This document shows, one piece after another, positions 60,514-64,000 of a DNA stretch of 64,000 nt. The first letter of the stretch is position 1. Every line of letters begins with the position of its first letter. Made by a program: the position numbers and the translations under genes. The notes under the pieces are model-generated. The model saw nothing but the letters and a program-made list of their open reading frames with translations, made no database searches and was not told the DNA's origin. This DNA comes from Acidobacteriaceae bacterium (GTDB taxonomy: Bacteria > Acidobacteriota > Terriglobia > Bryobacterales > Bryobacteraceae). The DNA lies in NCBI GenBank assembly GCA_019240405.1, contig JAFAYL010000057.1, positions 59,534 to 123,533 of the forward strand. The letters run 5' to 3'.

Positions 60514-62451
60514 ATGGCCCGCATCGCCAAATTCGGACCCTTCGAACTGGATCGCAACCAATTCGAGCTGCGTCGAAATGGCGAACCAGTAAAGATCGAC
60601 CGAGCGCCGTTAGAGCTTCTCATCTTTCTCGTGGAGCGGGCCGGCAAGCTGGTGACCCGCAACGAGGCTGTCGATCACGTTTGGGGCAAAGACGTATTCG
60701 TCGAGCCTGACTCCTCGCTGTACACTGCCATCCGAAAGATTCGCAAGGCTCTTGATGACGATACCGGCGAGCCGCGCTTTATTCAGACCATTTCTCGCAA
60801 GGGATACCGTTTCATTGCGGCAGTCGAAGAAGTTCAGGTTCACCCAGCGGCAGTGACTGAACCGGATGCGCTCGCACCGCCGGCCGACGCAACCACTCTC
60901 CCTGTCACGCGCGTTGCGGCCAGCCGGCGAACGGGGCCGTGGCCCTTGCGGATTGCCGTTATTTTGGGCGCGCTGGCGATTGACGCTGTTCTAATCAGGC
61001 ATTTCGCGGTGCACTCGCCGCCGCGCAAGGTCATGCTGGTTGTTCTTCCCTTGGAGAACCTGAGCGGCGACCCGCAACAAGAGTATCTGGCTGATGGAAT
61101 CACGGAAGAAATTACAACGGAGTTGGGCAGTCTCGATCCTGAGCATTTGGGAGTGGTTGCACGCACTTCGGCTATGCATTATAAACACAGCCCGAAGATG
61201 ATGGCACAAATCTCAGGCGAACTCGGCGTATCTTACCTGCTGGAGGGCAGCATTCGGCGCTCGGGCCAGAATGTCCGAATCAGCGCGCAGCTAATTCAGG
61301 CCCACGACCAAACTCACCTCTGGGCCCGGAGTTATGACCGCGAGCTCAGCGACGTGCTGAACGTTCAAAGGGAGATTGCGAGCCTGGTTGCGAGACAAGT
61401 ACGGCTGACCCTGTCTCACAATGTGAATGAGCGCTTGGCAACAACTGCGCGCGTCAACCCAGACGCCTATGACGCTTACTTGCGGGGGTTGCAGGGTTGG
61501 AACCAGCGTACACGAGAAGGCTTCTTGGACGCGATCGCAAGCTTCAGGCGGGCGACCGAGCTTGATCCAAATTATGCACCGGCATTCGCCGGACTCGCGC
61601 GGGTGTACTCGCTCGCGCCGATTTTTGCTGACATACCGGCGAGCGAAGCGGGTCCGGCGTCATTGGCTGCGGCGAACCGTGCGCTCAGCCTGAATGCCCG
61701 ATTGGCCGAAGCGCATAGCGCTATCGGTTTCGTTAACGGGCACTACCTTTACGATTGGCGGGTCGCAAAACGCGAATTGCAAACTGGGGTGGAAATGGGG
61801 CCGAATAGCCCATATACACACTTCTTCTATTCCAACAGCTATTTGTCACCTTTTGGGCGTCACGATGAGGCGATCGCCGAGATGAGAAAAGCAATGGAGT
61901 TGGATCCGCTCTCGCGCTCTATACAGTCCTTTGCGGGCAAAACGTTTTTGTGGGCGCGGCGGTACCAGGAAGCGATTGCGCAGTATCAACGAGTAAATCA
62001 GTTCGACGCGAATTTTCCCGTGAACCGCGAACGCCTTGCTTGCTTATACGCTCTGCTCGGGAAATTCGAGGACGCTATCGCGGAGGAGACGAAGGCGCGC
62101 GTGCTGAGCGGAGAGAAAGCCGAGGATGTAGTCGCAGGCATGAACCGCGTGCGTCAGGCGGTTGTCGCCCGTGGCGCGGTTGGATATTGGTCAGCCGAAC
62201 TCGAGTTATCTGAAGGACCCCAGCAGCCGCCCGAAGGCTACTCGCTTCCATACGGCCGGGCCATGGTTTACGCACATTTGGGAAAGACGCACGAAGCACT
62301 CGCCGATCTCGAACGCGCTTACCTGGACCGCGAAGCGCAGATTACCGAACTCGCGGTGGAACCGAACTTCGATGCTCTACGAGGCGATCCGTGCTTCATC
62401 GAGCTGGAGCGGCGGATCGGGTTGGAAACCGTGTTCCCGCGAGATGAGTAG
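60514..62451 (+). CDS. CadC-like membrane regulator with TPR sensor
   Basis: 645 residues. The N-terminal OmpR/PhoB-type winged helix (about 5-105: FGPFELDRNQFELRRNGEPV, LVTRNEAVDHVWGKDVFVEP, ISRKGYRFIAAVEE) binds DNA. A membrane helix follows (about 148-170). A TolB-N-like domain comes next (VVLPLENLSGDPQQEYLADG, GVSYLLEGSIRRSGQNVRI), then TPR repeats to the end. Such one-piece transmembrane regulators bind DNA from the membrane, sensing signals outside. Target genes are unknown; the divergent secreted-protein gene is a candidate. Confidence 0.9.
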   Translation: MARIAKFGPFELDRNQFELRRNGEPVKIDRAPLELLIFLVERAGKLVTRNEAVDHVWGKDVFVEPDSSLYTAIRKIRKALDDDTGEPRFIQTISRKGYRFIAAVEEVQVHPAAVTEPDALAPPADATTLPVTRVAASRRTGPWPLRIAVILGALAIDAVLIRHFAVHSPPRKVMLVVLPLENLSGDPQQEYLADGITEEITTELGSLDPEHLGVVARTSAMHYKHSPKMMAQISGELGVSYLLEGSIRRSGQNVRISAQLIQAHDQTHLWARSYDRELSDVLNVQREIASLVARQVRLTLSHNVNERLATTARVNPDAYDAYLRGLQGWNQRTREGFLDAIASFRRATELDPNYAPAFAGLARVYSLAPIFADIPASEAGPASLAAANRALSLNARLAEAHSAIGFVNGHYLYDWRVAKRELQTGVEMGPNSPYTHFFYSNSYLSPFGRHDEAIAEMRKAMELDPLSRSIQSFAGKTFLWARRYQEAIAQYQRVNQFDANFPVNRERLACLYALLGKFEDAIAEETKARVLSGEKAEDVVAGMNRVRQAVVARGAVGYWSAELELSEGPQQPPEGYSLPYGRAMVYAHLGKTHEALADLERAYLDREAQITELAVEPNFDALRGDPCFIELERRIGLETVFPRDE

Positions 62452-63508
62452 GGTTTCGGAGCGCACGGGTGTTCTCGGGGAGGGCGGCACGGGTGTTTTC
62501 GCGTTTTCATCTACAACCAGCGGCCCTGCCAATGCTAACGTCGGTGTGCCGAACACGACTACCGCCGGTTCCGCCGCCGTGCTTGGACTTGCCCAGGCGG
62601 ACAGCGGCCTCACTGTTGGAGTGAAGGGATTCAACTTTAGCAACTCCGATTTTGCGGCTGGCGTTTCTGGTCTCGCCGATGGCGACCAGAACCTGACCTT
62701 CGGTGTGACCGGTCAGAGCGATAGCCTAATAGGCACCGGAGTGATCGGCTTCGGGACCGCACCGAGCAATACCGGCGCGTCTTTCCAGGGCTGCTGCGCG
62801 TTCGGCGTGTGGGGCGACACTGGCTCACAGAACCCCGACTCGGCGGCATTGATGGGGACGGCTGACGAGGCTCGCGCCATGTTTCTTCAGAACAACAGCG
62901 TCAGTACAACGGCAGTCATTAACAACCAGGTAAATCAGCACGGCGTCGCAATCTTAAGCGTTAATGGTGTTGCATTCGGCCAATTCTGCAACTTCAACAC
63001 CGACGGGGTGGAGTTTTGCTCCGGTGGCCAGGCGCTCGTGGTCCCGGTCGGCAACAATGAACATCAGGTTGCTCTTCATGCGGTCGAATCACCAGAAAAC
63101 TGGTTCGAGGATTTTGGCAGCGGGCGCCTGAAGAGCGGCGGTAGCAGGATCGCCTTGGAGCCCACTTTCGCTGAGACGGTGAACACAGGCTCGGACTACC
63201 ACGTGTTTCTCACACCAGAAGGAGAATGCCGTGGTCTGTACGTCAGCAACAAATCGGCTAGCGGATTCGAGGTGCATGAATTCGGCGGGGGCCAATCGAG
63301 CGTGGCCTTCGCCTATCGCATAGTGGCTCTGCGACGCGGATACGAAAACGCGCGCCTGGAAGACAAGACCGCCATGGTAGCGGAGATGAAGAATAATATC
63401 GCCAAGCCGGCCACAACACCAGCTCGGGGTTGGCCCGTGCCCGTGCGTCCTAAACCCGTCCAGGCCCCTTCTGCTCCTGCGAACCAGACCATAGCAGCAG
63501 GGCAGTAG
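62444..63508 (+). CDS. Beta-repeat surface-like protein, possibly 5'-truncated
   Basis: About 354 residues. The ATG at 62444 overlaps the regulator stop by eight bases. The protein starts inside Gly/Thr/Ser-rich repeats (TGVLGEGGTGVFAFSS, AAVLGLAQADSGLTVGVKGF, DFAAGVSGLADGDQNLTFGV, IGTGVIGFGTAP), like tail-fibre or beta-helix proteins. It continues with an Ala/Val-rich C-terminal domain (ESPENWFEDFGSGRLKSGG, YHVFLTPEGECRGLYV) and a proline-rich tail. No signal peptide is visible, though such proteins are normally secreted. Either the N-terminus was lost or it is translated only through the overlap. Confidence 0.6.
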   Translation: MSRVSERTGVLGEGGTGVFAFSSTTSGPANANVGVPNTTTAGSAAVLGLAQADSGLTVGVKGFNFSNSDFAAGVSGLADGDQNLTFGVTGQSDSLIGTGVIGFGTAPSNTGASFQGCCAFGVWGDTGSQNPDSAALMGTADEARAMFLQNNSVSTTAVINNQVNQHGVAILSVNGVAFGQFCNFNTDGVEFCSGGQALVVPVGNNEHQVALHAVESPENWFEDFGSGRLKSGGSRIALEPTFAETVNTGSDYHVFLTPEGECRGLYVSNKSASGFEVHEFGGGQSSVAFAYRIVALRRGYENARLEDKTAMVAEMKNNIAKPATTPARGWPVPVRPKPVQAPSAPANQTIAAGQ

Positions 63509-63935
63509 CATCTTCAGCTGTAAATTGATCGAGTCCGCCGACGTTCCAACCAAGCAGCTCCGCCGAACTACGGAGGAGAAACGAATTGTGCGCTCCCGAG
63601 CCCTTCTTAAAGGCAGGGCTCGGGATGCATACTCCGGAACGCCATTTCGCGCGTTGAAGTTAAGCCACACTTTGGCGATCCGTTGTGCAGATAGGTCAGC
63701 GGAAATAAATTCGGCAACTGCGGATAATGGATGCCTCAGAGCGCGTCAGACGGCCGACGCACAGAAGCGCTCCCAGGGGGCGCATTGCTTCGAAGCGCGG
63801 GGCGTCCGCGAAAGGATTCCTAACCCTCGGTCGTCACTCACGAGGGACGAATCCCCAGTTTCCGGTTTGCGCGATCGCTCAGAAGCATGGCACGCTGGTC
63901 TTTTTCGGGTCTTCGCTGCTCGGTACGATAGAGGA
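63509..63935. other. 427-base gap with no gene recognised
   Basis: It contains an inverted repeat at 63595-63624 but no convincing coding region. A long minus-strand reading frame that begins here (63670) runs antisense through the repeat-protein gene and looks spurious. Confidence 0.4.
63595..63624 (+). terminator. Hairpin after the beta-repeat protein gene
   Basis: Nine-base perfect stem CCCGAGCCC (63595-63603) with GGGCTCGGG (63616-63624), 12-base loop, about 85 bases past the stop. No T-run follows. Confidence 0.4.
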
Positions 63936-64000
63936 ATGGGCGATTGGCAACAATTTCTTAGCCGTGATCCCCAGATCTGTGGAGGCGAACTCTGCGCGAA
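63936..64000 (+). CDS. DUF433 family protein, 3'-partial
   Basis: 21 residues visible before the window ends. MGDWQQFLSRDPQICGGELC fits the start of DUF433 proteins, whose consensus is ...DPxICGGxPCIRGTRIPV. They are often antitoxin-like partners of PIN-domain toxins (VapB45 type) or stand alone. GAGG precedes the ATG closely. The rest lies outside the window. Confidence 0.55.
   Translation, partial: MGDWQQFLSRDPQICGGELCA

Noticed and set aside
62162..62443. Upstream extension of the beta-repeat protein
   Set aside because: This part is a shadow frame of the CadC-like regulator and has no repeat character.
63089..63670. 193-codon minus-strand frame
   Set aside because: Antisense to the beta-repeat protein and without any recognisable feature.
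1..64000. CRISPR arrays, tRNA/rRNA genes, insertion sequences, prophage
   Set aside because: Looked for in intergenic gaps; no regularly spaced repeats, cloverleaf sequences, transposase motifs or phage structural genes were seen.

Overview
The window is about 64 kb of gene-dense bacterial chromosome of moderately high GC. I see no tRNA, rRNA, CRISPR array or insertion sequence. The gene mix suggests a soil Acidobacteriota, most like the Solibacter/Bryobacter group: two secreted S9 peptidases, a CHAT protein beside a sigma factor, a CadC-type regulator with TPRs, a TPR plus double retropepsin protein, a VCBS/FG-GAP 'WRP' repeat protein, a BON lipoprotein, two ECF sigma/membrane anti-sigma loci and a three-subunit SdhCAB. 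This placement is an inference from gene content, not from a marker-gene tree.

Layout. 0-8.7 kb: the end of yggX, a lone secretin, a SIS-domain sugar isomerase, a methyltransferase with a small basic protein, an OafA-type acyltransferase, a ten-unit VCBS repeat protein and a GT39-like membrane glycosyltransferase. 8.7-20 kb: an S9 peptidase, sdhCAB, mrp, then tsaD and queA sharing a palindromic start, a GT-B glycosyltransferase, a class II aldolase and a rhomboid protease. 20-27.6 kb: a metal-site-less HutI-like protein coupled to glutamate formimidoyltransferase, a TPR/retropepsin protein, an ArgD-like aminotransferase with a GNAT, manC and lepB. 27.8-34.5 kb: an amidase, a BON lipoprotein, tilS-ftsH and kdsC. 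34.5-38.3 kb: an operon encoding a TPR-CHAT protease, an ECF sigma and a membrane zinc-finger anti-sigma. 38.7-43.5 kb: the conserved ffh-rpsP-khpA-rimM-trmD-rplS-rnhB translation and secretion operon, preceded by a 27-codon leader ORF. 43.5-49.4 kb: an alpha/beta hydrolase, an ALDH7-type dehydrogenase, a candidate small RNA, and a second sigma/FecR operon whose first gene carries an in-frame amber stop. 49.6-54.9 kb: hyuA-hyuB-guaD, an MFS transporter reduced to its two ends by an internal deletion, and ribokinase. 54.9-64 kb: an S9 peptidase, a KimA-like K+ transporter, pirin, a secreted protein divergent from a CadC/TPR regulator, a beta-repeat protein that looks 5'-truncated, and the start of a DUF433 gene at the edge.

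Most interesting candidate system: the CHAT-sigma-anti-sigma operon (34477-38287). Three tightly packed genes encode a TPR-CHAT protease with a signal peptide and an intact His/Cys dyad, an ECF sigma factor, and a single-pass anti-sigma with an extracytoplasmic domain. This resembles, without any CRISPR component, the TPR-CHAT (Csx29)/Csx30/CASP-sigma logic of type III-E systems, and suggests that an exported CHAT protease may release sigma by cutting the anti-sigma. Other points of note are the HutI-like protein lacking all five metal ligands, a TTGCAA palindrome that gives both tsaD and queA their TTG start, an amber-interrupted secreted protein, an MFS deletion scar, and a promoter-driven structured RNA candidate near 46.4 kb.
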